A DNA stretch of 64,000 nt from Leptodactylus fallax (GCA_947044405.1 CAMRHE010000324.1:248001-312000), one strand, 5' to 3'. Shown: positions 22,881 through 34,229, numbered from the stretch's first letter. Made by a program: numbers and translations. Notes: generated by a model from the sequence alone, not told the origin.

Positions 22881-24362
22881 GAAAACAAATCCAGAAAATC
22901 ATATTGTCTGATTTTTAAAGAATTTATTTGCAAATTATGATGGAAAATAAGTATTTGGTCAATAACAAAAGTTCATCTCAATACTTTGTTATATATCTTT
23001 TGTTGGCAATGACAGAGGTCAAACGTTTTTTGTAAATCTTCACAAGATTGGCACACACTGTTGCTGGTATGTTGGCCCATTCTTCCATGCAGATCTCCTC
23101 TAGAGCAGTGACGTTTTGGGGCTGTCGCTGGACAACATGGACTTTCAGTTTCCTTCAAGGGTTTTCTATGGGGATGAGATCTGGAGACTGGTTAGGCCAC
23201 TCCAGGACCTTGAAATGCTTCTTACGAAGCCACTCCTTCATTGCCCTGGCGATGTGCTTGGGATCATTGTCATGCTGAAAGACCCAGCCATGTTTCATCT
23301 TCAATGCCCTTGCTGATGGAAGGAGGTTTGCACTCAAAATCTCACGATACATGGCCCCATTCATTTTTTCATGTACACGGATCAGTCGTCCTGGTCCCTT
23401 TGCAGAGAAACAGCCCTAAAGCATGATGTTGCCACCCCCATGCTTCACAGTAGGTATGGTGTTCTTTGGATGCAACTCAGTATTCACTCTCCTCCAAACA
23501 TGATGAGTTGTGTTTCTACCAAACAGTTCTACTTTGGTTTCATCTGACCATATGACATTGTCTCAATACTCTTCTGGAACATCCAAATGCTCTCTAGTAA
23601 ACTTCAGACGGGCCCGGATATGTACTGGCTTAAGCAGAGGGACACGTCTGGCACTGCAGGATCTGAGTCCCTGGCAGTGTAGTGTGTTACTGATGGTAGT
23701 CTTTGTTACGTTAGTCCCAGCTTTCTGCAGGTCATTCACTATGTCTCCCTGTGCGGTTCTGGGATTTTTGCTCATCATTCTTGTGATCATTTTGACCCCA
23801 CGGGGTGAGATCTTGCGTGGAGCACCTGATTTGAGGGAGATTATCAGTGGTCTTGTATGTCTTCCATTTTCTAATTATTGCTCCCACAGTTGATTTCTTC
23901 ACACCAAGCTGCTTGCCTATTGCAGATTCAGTCTTCCCAGCCTGGTGCAGGTCTACAATTTTGTTTCTGGTGTCCTTCTACAGCTCTTTGGTCTTCACCA
24001 CAGTGGAGTTTTGAGTGTGACTGTTTGAGGTTGTGGACAGGTGTCTTTTATACTGATAACAATGTCAAACAGGTGCCATTACTACAGGTAATGAGTGGAG
24101 GACAGAGGAGCCTCTTAAAGAAGAAGTTACAGGTCTGTGAGAGCCAGAAATCTTGCTTGTTTGTAGGTGACCAAATATTTTCCACCATAATTTGCAAATA
24201 AATTCTTAAAAAATCAGACAATGTGATTTTCTAGATATGTTTTCTCATTTTGTCTCTCATAGTTGATGTCTACCTATGATGTCAATTACAGGCCTCTCTC
24301 ATCTTTTTAAGTGGGAGAACTTGCACAGTTGGTGGCTGACTAAATGCTTTTTTTCCCCACTG
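22881..24362 (-). mobile_element. Tc1-like element, family B, copy 1 (left end truncated)
   Basis: The right terminus ends TTTTTTTCCCCACTG followed by TA at 24363-24364. The long right inverted repeat (24185-24362) contains TTGCAAATAAATTCTTAAAA and ACAATGTGATTTTCTAGATA. The left repeat begins only at GAAAACAAATCCAGAAAATC (22881), so about 120 bp of its outer part is missing and the adjoining DNA is an unrelated ACGGACA-rich repeat. The interior carries a broken transposase on the minus strand. The other copy of this family (41863-48770) is also damaged at the left end, but at a different point. Confidence 0.85.
22978..24001 (-). pseudogene. Tc1-like transposase (family B, copy 1)
   Basis: Read from 24001 leftward, this is a cut-and-paste DDE transposase. 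The N-terminal helix-turn-helix ([24 protein letters not shown]), the [20 protein letters not shown] middle region, and the catalytic-domain blocks [20 protein letters not shown] and [10 protein letters not shown] are visible in different frames. The start codon matching ATG in copy 2 is GTG here. The conserved asparagine in PDLNP is changed to isoleucine, and several frameshifts and stops break the frame. It ends RYITKY then TGA at 22978. It cannot produce active enzyme. Confidence 0.8.
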
Positions 24363-24364
24363 TA

Positions 24365-25540
24365 GCCCCCCTCATAAATAATACTGCTCCCTTATAAATA
24401 GTCCCCCTTATTAATAGCCTTCTCATGAATAATAGTTCACCTTATAAATAATAGTCCACTTTATCAATATTAGCCCTCTTATAAATAATAGTTTCCCTTT
24501 ATAAATAATAGCCCCATTAACAATACCCTCCTTATGAAGTTTCCCTCTAATAAATAAAAGCAACCACATTATAATAGTCACCTCCATATATATATAATGT
24601 CCCCCTTATTATAAGCCTATTATAAATAGTTCTTCTCTTATAAATAACAGTCCGCCTTATATGTTTCCACTTAAAATAGCCCCCCTTATATATAATAATT
24701 TCCTCCCTTATAAATAATAACCCCCTTATAAATAGTTCCTCCCTTATACATAATAGCCCCCTTATATATAATAGTCTCCTCCTTATAACAATCCTCCTTA
24801 TATATAATAGTTCCTCTCCTATAATAGCCCCCTTATATGTAATAGTTTCCCCCTTATAAATAACAGTTCCCCATTTATAACAGACTCCTCCTTATATATA
24901 ATAGTTCCTCCCTTATGCATAATAGCCCCTTATATTTAAGTCTCCTTCTTATAACAGCCAATCTTATATATAATAGTTCCCCCTTATAATAACCCCCTTA
25001 TATATAATAGTTCCTCTCTTATAATAGCCCCCTTATTTATAACAGTCCCCCCTTATAATAGCCCTTTTTATTTATAATAGTTTCTGTACTATAGTAGCCG
25101 CCCTTATATATAACGCTCCTCCTTTATAATAGGCCCCTATATATAATAATTTCTCTCTTATAATAGCGCTCCTTATATAAAACAGTTCCTCCATTATAAA
25201 TAATAGCCCCCTTATATACAGTTTGTCTCACCTTTATAACAGCCCCCCTTATATATAACTGCCCCCCCTTATAATAGTCCCCCTTGTATTTAATTCTTTT
25301 CTTATAATAGTGTCCCTAATGTATAATATTTCCTCCATTATAAATATTACCTAACTGATATATAAAAGTCTCCCCCTTATAATAGCCCTCCTTATATATA
25401 ATAGTCCCCCCTTATAATAGTACTCTTATGTAAAACAGTCTCCCCATTATAATAGCTCGCCTTATATGATAGTTCCTTTCTTATAATAACTCCCTTATTT
25501 ATAATAGTTCAACCTTGTAATAGTTCTCCCCTTTTAAGGG
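24365..25540. repeat. A/T-rich satellite (CCCCTTATAAATAATAG units)
   Basis: About 55 degenerate units of roughly 20-22 bp, each reading close to CCCCCTTATATATAATAGTT. Units vary between TATATATAATAG, TATAAATAATAG and TATAATAG. No gene is present. The unit orientation flips at about 25540 and flips back near 26463. Confidence 0.85.
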
Positions 25541-26463
25541 GGGCTATTATAAGGGAGTACTATTATACTATTATTTATAATGGGGGCTATTATAAGGGGG
25601 GTATTAATATACTAGTATTTATAATGGCAAACATACAGACAGAAACCTGGTATAAATGGTAATGGGCAATATGACACATCACATGAAAGATCTAAAATGC
25701 CCCAAACAAAAAGTATGACAAGCCTCCATATTTAGACGTATCCAAAATACCAATATACAATATAGAGAAAAAAAAAGTTGGAAAGGATACTCTGCATACA
25801 AAACCAAAGTATAAAAATAGTATACATTTATTTAACCATCTAAAAAACACTACATATATGACAAAAAAAGATGAAAGGACAATAAAGAAGGTGTCAGACA
25901 AAGCTGGACACCGACCTCTTATTTTTCCCTGTATACTACTATGGGTGTGTATTTCCATACAGCTAATCGGCTATTGTACTGAGTTACTTTTTAGATATCT
26001 GCACTGGCTGTCTAAATTTTGCTATTCATGTTGTTACTATAGGTATTGAATTCTACACTATACAGTAATTTGGGCCTTTATATAAGTGATTTTTCGGTAA
26101 TATCCCTATAGTTTGGTACATTCATGGCCCTTTCTGTGATATGATATCATCTACGGATTTGTTATAGTATATAAAGTATGCTGTATGTAATATTTATACA
26201 CAAATATTTGTATGGATACATGGTCGGTGTCCTTTGTCTGACACCTTCTTTCATGTGCTTTCATCTTTTTTTGTCATATATGTAGTATTTTTGGTTTAAT
26301 AAATGTATATTATTTTTATACTTTGGTTTCGTATGCTGAGTATCCTTTCCAACTTTTTGTTTTTTCTAGTATTTATAATGGGGCTATTATAAGGGGGAAC
26401 AATTTTTTTATAAAGGTGCCATTATAAGGGAGGAACTATAAATTATAAGGGGACTAATATAAG
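25541..26463. repeat. Inverted satellite block containing a foldback insertion
   Basis: From 25541 to 25627 and from 26366 to 26463 the satellite reads as the reverse complement (GGGGGCTATTATAAGGGGG) of its neighbours. The centre of the left switch, CCCCTTTTAAGGGG (25531-25544), is a local palindrome. The block encloses the insertion at 25628-26365. Confidence 0.7.
25628..26365. mobile_element. Foldback insertion with 16-bp target duplication
   Basis: The sequence CTAGTATTTATAATGG occurs at 25612-25627 and again at 26366-26381, directly flanking 738 bp of non-satellite DNA. Inside, about 25775-25915 pairs with about 26222-26360: AAGTTGGAAAGGATACTCTG against TATCCTTTCCAACTT, and AAGGTGTCAGACAAAG against CTTTGTCTGACACCTT. 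This gives arms of roughly 140 bp around a 300-bp loop. No coding motif is recognised. The duplicated 16-mer resembles satellite sequence, so it could partly be chance. Confidence 0.6.
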
Positions 26464-26620
26464 GTCATCTCTTATAATAACCCTTTATATATAACAGTTT
26501 CCCCTTATAAATAATACTTCACCCTTACAATAGCCCCCCTTATATTTAATAGTCCCTACTATAAATAATAGTTTGCTCCCTTATCAGGTAATCCCTTTCC
26601 CTTATCAGAAAACAATAAAT
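26464..26620. repeat. Satellite, resumed orientation
   Basis: CCCTTTATATATAACAGTTTCC and related units continue for about 150 bp before unique GC-richer DNA begins. Confidence 0.7.
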
Positions 26621-29395
26621 CTTTTACTCACCTTACCGCGTTCCCACGATGAGCAGAGCAACCGAGAACTCTCCCTGTAGAAGCAGCACAGGTGGCGCAA
26701 TGCAGTGATGTCATCATGCCACCTGCACCACGATGTCCTGTGCATTACCGGCGGTCCTCTATGGCAGAGCAGGGGCTTTTCAGCTCCCCGCTCTGTTATA
26801 GGATTAAGCCGTATCGGCGTGCATGACACAGCACGCCGATACAGCTGTGGAGCTCCCGAGATTCAAGCCATCAGGCTAAAAGCCTGATGCTCCGAATCCT
26901 GGGGGCCCCCTTGGAGACGGGGGCCCTGGGTATAGATAAATCCCATCCCTTTTGTGGCCCTGTTCCTGTGATTTTCGTGGCAAAATTAGAACAGTTGGTA
27001 TGTATGCTGAACACCTCAGTGGCAGATTGCATTGACTATTATGTGGACCCTTTGCTCCAGTGTGACTTTGGAATCTTTCCTCTCCTGATGTCTCTTACTC
27101 TTGTTTGCTGCAGTGCAATGATTTTGCGCAGTATATGTAAGTCCAATATTTTGTTTAAAAAAGTTGTCTTTATTTAAGTAAGGGGGTGGTCTGCCTATAG
27201 TGAGGTAGTGGTGAGGTAGTGGTATAGTGAGGTATAGTGGAGTATAATGGAAAAAAAAATGGTCACTGAAAAACATTGGTCTTTAAGGGGGGAGGGGTGT
27301 CTCAAAGGAGTGATCTTCTGGAGAGGTTTCACTGTACTTTATTTTTACAAACTAGCAATTTTTAATTTTTTTTTTTTTTTTTAAAGTCTTCTTTAGACTA
27401 AGGCCCCATGTAGTGAGCCGCAGGCAAGAAGTGCTGTGGAAAAGACCGTGGCGGAAACATATCACATTTTATTCTGCAGAACTTTTCACAGAAAAGCAGC
27501 AGAGTTTTCCTCTGCGGAATTTCTGTCCCTATTATAGGGAAAACACCAGTGTTTTTGTAGGTATAATTGACATGCTGCAATTTACTAAAACGTGGCGGTT
27601 TTTGGAATCACAGCATTTCGGCATTTCTATTTTTCTGCAATGTGTGGATGGGATTAATCAGAATCCCATCCATTTTGCTGGTACTGTAAAACAACCTATG
27701 GTTGTTAACTCTGCTATATCTGTATTTGCTATGTTTCTTTCTTCAGCCAGATAATAAAGGGAGTCTTTCAGCACAAAATTGAGATATAAACTAATCACAG
27801 TACCTTGTAGGGCTGTCAGCACAGTTTACACCCATGTATTTCTTATTCAGGTTCACTGCTTCATTCTTGTAAAAATCATCCTGTTATCTTTATAGAAATG
27901 AGCAGAAAACAACTTTATAGGCATTGCTTTCCATGAATGGGCTTCACTACTGCTGCAAATTACTGCTCAGCTCCTCCCCATTAGTTGACTGACAACTCTC
28001 TCCTCGGCCTCAGCACACAGTACTAACTGTACTGTGCATGTCAGATGATGACACACTGCAGCTTTAGCTACCCCCATCTGAAGCCAGTTTTCTTCACATC
28101 CTGGTGCAGTGTTTGGTGCTATAGAAACAAATTTTTTTTTTTACCTAGTACATATCACAAATTTTCTGTTGCATTCAAATCTGTACTTATTATGTTCCCC
28201 CGATCATTTTTTTTTCAAACAGCCATTGCTATAGCCAACAATGAAATTCCTGTAAAATAAAAGAGAAACAACTATTTACTCAAAGTTAAGAATTACCAGA
28301 TTGAAGGAGGATGCTGGAAAAACAAGCTTTCTGCTTGCCGCAGTTTCCAGGGCTTAGCCGCAGAATCCATGACGCAAGGTGCTCTATTGGTTAGGCTCAT
28401 TCACCTGAGGAGGGAGGGCCAGAAATAGAAGAAGAATTTGAGGCAGAAATCCACTTTAAATTCCTTTTCCATGTCTGCTGTCTGACAGACCCGTGTAGAG
28501 CTGGTATCTACCACTATACGGTCACCTAATAGTGATAATATCAGTATACCTGATTTGAGGGCCCACTTAGATGTGTTCGCCCCCCTCCTCCCAATGCTGA
28601 ACCCCTAGCTATGCCTCTGCGTCTGAACATACCTTAGATTCTCAAGAATTTTGCCCCATGTGTCTATTTCAAAATAATACAGTAGTAATGCTGTCTGTTA
28701 TATCACATTCTTTAACATTGCTATATGACTGGAGTATATTTTAACAGCTTTCATACACCAAGCATTGCCTGAACAATAAGTCTTATACACCATTTCAGTG
28801 AGAAATTGTACACCATCATATACAAAGTCAGGAAATTGAAAGGAAATTTTAAATGCTCATTTTAGAAATAAGGACATGTATAGAAAGTTTAACTGTAAGT
28901 TTAGCCAATGGCAATTTTAACCTCTGCTGTGTTTTTCATGCAACATTAAACAGAATAACTGTACATGAACTCTGGTGGTTTGCTATGGTTTCCAATGAAC
29001 GTAGATTTCATCTTCACTAATATGTGATGGTAGAATGTGTAATCTTGTGATTTAAACAAAACACCCATACACATTTCCTTCCATGGACTATTTCCATCTG
29101 TTCCTTCGAACAGAAGCATAATGTGATGAGACCAAGGAAAATTGTTTGTTGTAGCTGTGTATATTTCCCATGACTGCAAGCAAATGGTACAATACAGGGA
29201 GCAATGTGTACAATAATGTCAGATACAGAAAATCAATCATTCAGTAAATGTATTTAGGAGACTGTGGGGGTTATCAATAGTTCTGAAAGCACCATGACCT
29301 TAATTATGTAGTTGCTTACTAGCATAGCAAGACAGTATAGTTCCTGCCACAACAATTTAAAGCTACCAACACAAAACTGACAAAATGATTGAGCC
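26621..29395. other. Interval with decayed repeats, no recognised gene
   Basis: The part at 26630-26930 is GC-richer with GTGATGTCATCATGCCACCTG and a palindromic CGTATCGGCGTGCATGACAC..CACGCCGATAC stretch, resembling hAT-like interiors. Around 27395-27610 is a foldback-type end (AAGGCCCCATGTAGTGAGC). Near 28555-28620 the text GAACCCCTAGCTATGCCTCTG looks like the end of a CAGTGGCGTAAC-type hAT element. The remainder is AT-rich. Confidence 0.4.
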
Positions 29396-29408
29396 CATAT
29401 TCCAGCAC

Positions 29409-29980
29409 GGAAAAAACTGTATACAAAAATCTATAAGATATAAATGAGACTCAATTTCATATATTGCAGCTAGAAAGTTTAAGAGGGTCTCATTTTATAA
29501 ATAAAACATAACTTTTAATAATATAAGAAATAAAATTTAACTGAACACACACCCTAAAGTGAATTAAAAAGTCTTTGTTGTTATTTGTATATAAAGCAGG
29601 CTTATCTAATTATTCACCGCTTGAGAAAAAAAAAAATATATATATATATATTTTTATTTATTTTTCTCTCTTTCTCTTTTCCCACGCTACCACCATCTAT
29701 CTATAGCGTTAGTGCTGGGATTTATGCGTAAATAATATTATCCAAAAGGAAGGGAAGAGAGGAAGGAAAGGGAAAAGAAAAGAAAAAAGAAAGATAGATA
29801 AAATATTTTTTTTTTTTTTTTTTTTCTGCCATGAGTGGTATCTGGAATCATTCAGATACCCCTCTTTAATCACAGCGGAATATTGTGCTCATTGAAACGT
29901 TTCTAAATTGCTCCCAATCCACACACAGCACTTTAGATGGTGGTAGCGTGGGAAAAGAGAAAGAGAGAAAAATAAATAAA

Positions 29981-30012
<32 letters not shown>

Positions 30013-30194
30013 TATTTTTGTTCTCAAGCGGTGAATAATTAGATAAGCCTGCTTTATATACAAATAACAACAAAGACTTTTTAATTCACTTTAGGGTGTG
30101 TGTTCAGTTAAATTTTATTTCTTATATTATTAAAAGTTATGTTTTATTTATAAAATGTTATGAAAAGAGACCCTCTTAAACTTTCTAGCTGCAA
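29409..30194. mobile_element. Large hairpin insertion with 13-bp target duplication
   Basis: CATATTCCAGCAC occurs at 29396-29408 and 30195-30207, flanking a 786-bp insertion. Within it the arms 29464-29698 and about 29937-30194 are nearly identical reverse complements (TTGCAGCTAGAAAGTTTAAG; AAGCAGGCTTATCTAATTAT; CGGTGAATAATTAG; TTTTCCCACGCTACCACCAT), separated by about 240 bp. Both arms contain a TA microsatellite of different length, and the right arm has an extra ATTTTATAACATT-like duplication. No reading frame with motifs was found. The long target duplication fits target-primed retroposition better than cut-and-paste. Confidence 0.75.
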
Positions 30195-30264
30195 CATATT
30201 CCAGCACAGCTCTTCTGCAATAAATAAACCTAAATAAACATCATGTTTTCTCTATTTCTTACTG

Positions 30265-30552
30265 TTAAATAGGACCTGACACTATACCTATAGGCATACA
30301 TTCATTTAGTATTCCTTCTAGAAATTTATGAATAAATTGATGTCAAATCAGTACTGACAGCGCTGGACCCTGCCAGACTGTGTAGGGACACACCCTTTTG
30401 ACACAGGGAATGGAAATGTTCATATGGATTAAGAGCAGAATGGCCGAATGCAGAATTATGCAAGAAGATGCTCCACCATTGTTATTTAACTGGGAATGCA
30501 AGTATTTAATAAAACAGACAAAGCAGAATTGCCGCTGATAGGTCCTCTTTAA
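30265..30552. mobile_element. TTAA-flanked foldback element
   Basis: The ends TTAAATAGGACCTGACA and TGATAGGTCCTCTTTAA form an imperfect inverted repeat bordered by TTAA. The length is 288 bp with no gene. It belongs to the same broad class as the elements at 1253 and 21301. Confidence 0.5.
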
Positions 30553-31421
30553 TTCTGCAACAAAAAGCAAGACACCCACAGCTTCTACCCAGAAACTCAG
30601 CCAGAGTGGGAGGATTGCACTTGGAAACAGGAAATCTTAAAGCACACGGGGTAAGATCAAACTTGCAAAACTTTATTAAATATAACATTCCATTGTACAG
30701 TGAGTGATTAAAACTCCTACATATTTTAGACATGTCCTTACTCATGGAATAATGCAACTATATGTTTCATACATATTCTTTATACTGTGTAATAAATATA
30801 AAAGCATGAACAATATCATGTGAATCACCAAGTAATCTCATAATCCGACAACAAACAGGTCTTGGAGAGGTGTCTCTTTATGCATCATAATAAAGGCAAA
30901 GCATCGATGTATGACATGTTGAATACAATGTCATGGATAGAAATATTAAATATTTGCAAACAAACATTGGTCAGCAAATGATAAATAATAAATCAACATC
31001 TGCATCAAAAGGAAAGCGGTGAGACAATTAGTGTTCAAGGGTAAGTATTGACCCCACTAATATCAATAATACTAAATAATTTCTTTATACAAATTAAATC
31101 CCTGTTGTACTCTGTTTCCTAGATTTAATACCTAGTATGCAAGGTAATAAATAAGGCCACCACATGCTGATTTTCTGACCTTCTCCATACCTATTACCTG
31201 TAGGAATTTGGTCTCACCATTAGGCTGGGGCCCCACGTAGCGTAAAAGCGGTGTCTTACAGTCCCTGCAAAGTTGATGGGATTCTAGCAAATCCACACAT
31301 TGCAGAAAAATACGGGCAGGAATTTTGCTGCTCATTTCCAAAATCATAGTGATTTATAACTACGGAATTGCCAGCAGTTTCCCTATAGGTATGATTGAAG
31401 CAGAAAGTCTGCAGAGGGGCC
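30553..31421. other. AT-rich interval with a decayed foldback end
   Basis: No gene is seen. At 31222-31250 GCTGGGGCCCCACGTAGCG and at 31395-31430 GCAGAAAGTCTGCAGAGGGGCC look like two ends of a small foldback element of the type seen at 14257. The rest is AT-rich without motifs. Confidence 0.4.
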
Positions 31422-31691
31422 TTAGCATGGAAATAACATATCTGGCAAAATTTTCTTTGAATTAGGGTTACAAATATATCCCAAGTGTTCTAAAATTCTG
31501 ATCTTAACTTTTCCTACATGTAATGATTTACATACTATATAACTTTTATTACATAATATGCATGTAATCATATAAACTGCATGCTGTGTATTACAGTTCA
31601 TATACACCTGTTTAGGGGAAGAATATGTCTGGGTGGAATCACTTAAAGGTTTAGTGGGAACAACAAAACTAAATGTTCTACATGGGTTCAA
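31422..31691 (-). pseudogene. Penelope-like element GIY-YIG endonuclease remnant
   Basis: A short minus-strand frame reads NTQHAVYMITCILCNKSYIV and then KVKIRILEHLGYI. This matches the pattern of the C-terminal GIY-YIG endonuclease of Penelope-like retroelements (VVY.I.C.C...YVG.T...K.RI.EH), which nicks target DNA. The glycine of the Y-(I/V)-G core is replaced by C (YIVCKS), so it would be inactive. The reverse transcriptase that should precede it (at higher coordinates) is not visible. The upstream part of the frame (CRTFSFVVPTKPLSDSTQTY) fits a linker. Confidence 0.5.
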
Positions 31692-32206
31692 AATGCACCT
31701 CTAAAATCCCTTCTCACAAAACTATCTATATTGTTTCCTCTCATGTGAAGTGAAAGGAATGTGCCCAGAGAGGGTAGCTTCCTATACATCACAGTTGGAA
31801 TGCCATAATCACTGAACTTTATCACTAGAGATGAGCGAATCGATTCTACAGAAGTGGAATTCGATCCGAATTTCAGGAAATCTTCGTTTCACCACGATTC
31901 CGGATTTCCTGATGCTTCACGGTAACGAATATTTAGTAAGGACCTTTGTGACATCAGACGGTCACATGATGTTCTCTAGTGATGTGATTGGGTAGGCGTG
32001 TCTTTGCTTGTTAGCAGATCCTTCCACATGAATAAAACTTTTCCATGCTGGAGAGAGAGAGAGACATGACCGCGGCATCCAATTGCTTCCGCCATTTTGC
32101 CGCCCACCCACCCACCCCGGCTCTCTGCAGCCCGGAAATAGCTGTTTCATCTCTATTTATCACCCTCAGAAAGGATTGGAAAACAGTTAGTGATAATCTT
32201 AATATA
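31692..32206. other. Interval with a hAT-type end and LTR-element debris
   Basis: At 31826 CACTAGAGATGAGCGAATC is a motif commonly found at the edge of frog dispersed repeats, followed by TTCGTTTCACCACGATTCCGG. A short (GA)n lies at 32050. No reading frame is supported. Confidence 0.4.
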
Positions 32207-33835
32207 CAGTGCCTTGCGAAAGTATTCGGCCCCCTTGAACTTTTCAACCTTTTGCCACATTTCAGGCTTCAAACATAAGGATATAAAATTTTAAGTTTTT
32301 GGTGAAGAATCAACAACAAGTGGGACACAATTGTGAAGTGGAATGAAATTTATTGGATATTTTAAACTTTTGTAAAAAATAAAAAAACTGAAAAGTGGGG
32401 CATGCCAAATTATTCGGCCCCCTTAAGTTAATACTTTGTAGTGCCACCTTTTGCTGCGATTACAGCTGCAAGTCGCTTGGGGTATGTCTCCATCAGTTTT
32501 GCACATCGAGAGACTGAAATTTTTGCCCATTCTTCCTTGGAAAACAGCTTGAGCTCAGTGAGGTTGGATGGAGAGCGTTTGTGAACAGCAGTTTTCAGCT
32601 CTTTCCACAGATTCTCGATTTAGGTCTGGACTTTGACTTGGCCATTCTAACACCTGGATATGTTTATTTGTGAACCATTCCATTGTAGATTTTGCTTTAT
32701 GTTTGGGATCATTGTCTTGTTGGAAGATAAATCTCTGTCCCAGTCTCAGGTCTTTTGCAGACTCCAACAGGTTTTCTTCCAGAATGGTCCTGTATTTGGC
32801 TCCATCCATCTTCCCATCAATTTTAACCATCTTCCCTGTCCCTACTGAAGAAAAGCAGGCCCAAACCATGATGCTGCCACCACCATATTTGACAGTGGGG
32901 ATGGTGTGTTCAGGGTGATGAGCTGTGTTGCTTTTACGCCAAACATATCGTTTTGCATTGTGGCCAAAAAGTTCGATTTTGGTTTCATCTGACCAGAGCA
33001 CCTTCTTCCACATGTTTGGTGTGTCTCCCAGGTGGCTTGTGGCAAACTTTAAATGAGACTTTTTATGGATATCTTTGAGAAATGGCTTTCTTCTTGCCAC
33101 TCTTCCATAAAGGCCAGATTTGTGCAGTGTACGACTGATTGTTGTCCTATGGACAGACTCTCCCACCTCAGCTGTAGATCTCTGCAGTTCATCCAGAGTG
33201 ATCATGGGCCTCTTGGCTGCATCTCTGATCAGTCTTCTCCTTGTTTGAGATGAAAATTTAGAGGGACGGCCGGGTCTTGGTAGATTTGCAGTGGTCTGAT
33301 ACGCCTTCCATTTCAATATGATCGCTTGCACAGTGCTCCTTGGGATGTTTAAAGTTTGGGAAATCTTTTTGTATCCAAATCCGGCTTTAAACTTCTCCAC
33401 AACAGTATCATGGACCTGCCTGGTGTGTTCCTTGGTCTTCTTGATGCTCTCTGCGCTTTAAACAGAACCCTGAGACTATTACAGAGCAGGTGCATTTACA
33501 CGGAGACTTGATTACACACAGGTGGATTATATTTATCATCATCAGTCATTTAGGACAACATTGGATCACTCAGAGATCCTCACTGAACTTCTGGAGTGAG
33601 TTTGCTGCACTGAAAGTAAAGGGGCCGAATAATATTGCACGCCCCACTTTTCAGTTTTTTATTTTTTACAAAAGTTTAAAATAACCAATAAATTTCATTC
33701 CACTTCACAATTGAGTCCCACTTGTTGTTGATTCTTCACCCAAAAAATTTAAATTTTATATCTTTATGTTTGAAGCCTGAAATGTGGCAAAAGGTTGAAA
33801 AGTTCAAGGGGGCTAAATACTTTCGCAAGGCACTG
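32207..33835 (-). mobile_element. Nearly complete Tc1-like element (family A)
   Basis: The termini CAGTGCCTTGCGAAAGTATT and its complement are bordered by TA at 32205-32206 and 33836-33837. The inverted repeats are about 213 bp (to about 32425 and from about 33620). They repeat the block GGGGCCGAATAAT both at the tip and internally, which is the IR/DR arrangement of many vertebrate Tc1 elements. The single gene is on the minus strand and is broken by one small deletion near its end. The length, 1629 bp, is standard. This is one of the youngest-looking DNA transposons in the window, and it has inserted into LTR-element DNA that resumes at 33838. Confidence 0.92.
32555..33463 (-). pseudogene. 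Tc1-like transposase (family A), frameshifted
   Basis: This gene encodes a DDE/D transposase that cuts and pastes the element. On the minus strand an open frame from 33400 (281 codons) contains the paired-like helix-turn-helix (FGYKKISQTLNIPRSTVQAI), the GRPSK hinge, a second helix-turn-helix (ITLDELQRS..VHRTTISRTL) and the catalytic blocks LWSDETKIELFG (first D) and FQQDNDPKHKAK (second D). Homologous reading without stops extends upstream to about 33463 (ESIKKTKEHTRQVHDTVVEK), so the true start is higher than the GTG at 33400. At 32618/32619 four bases of the usual codons after SPDLN are missing. This shifts the frame just before the catalytic E, and the protein ends early at 32555. A single 4-bp loss therefore inactivates an otherwise intact gene. 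Confidence 0.92.
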
Positions 33836-33837
33836 TA

Positions 33838-33995
33838 TATCTATTAGTTGTCTATTGTAATTAGTCGAAGGCCACCACAGCACCTCATGGATTATGTTCT
33901 GCAGTAAAATTTTCCTGTCAATCTGGACATTTGATTTATTGTCCATTTATAATGGTTGAATTTTTGTTTATGTTTTCTTATAAGAAGGGGAGAGA
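33838..33995 (+). mobile_element. 3' internal remnant of an LTR retrotransposon with polypurine tract
   Basis: The 158 bp between the Tc1 element and the LTR end in AAGAAGGGGAGAGA (33982-33995). This is a polypurine tract placed exactly before the LTR's first TG, so the DNA is interpreted as the 3' internal end of an LTR element. No coding motif is readable. Confidence 0.45.
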
Positions 33996-34220
33996 TGTGA
34001 TGTTGTTATAAGTATATTCTGTATGTTCTTTGCTACTTACTCATTTTGCTTTGTCTGCCTAGCAACAGTGAGGTAGTAATGGAGGAGGAGCTGAGCTAGG
34101 AGGGGAGGGGGATGCTAGACAGGAAGCCTTGAAGAAAGCATGGAATAAAGAGTTCTGTAACAGTCTTTATCACATAGTGGACTTATTCCAGGTGACCTGC
34201 ATCCTCACTACAACACTACA
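33996..34220 (+). repeat. Short LTR (225 bp)
   Basis: It begins TGTGATGTTGTTATAAG and ends CTACAACACTACA, so it has TG..CA borders. AATAAA lies at 34144-34149, followed by a GT/CT-rich stretch. The purine tract on its left marks it as a 3' LTR. No matching 5' LTR or target duplication is seen in the window. Confidence 0.5.
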
Positions 34221-34229
34221 TTCATAAGA

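Noticed and set aside
23510..23893. A 127-codon plus-strand frame and a similar 169-codon frame at 47913-48422
   Set aside because: They are antisense shadows of the family B transposase, present in both copies for that reason.
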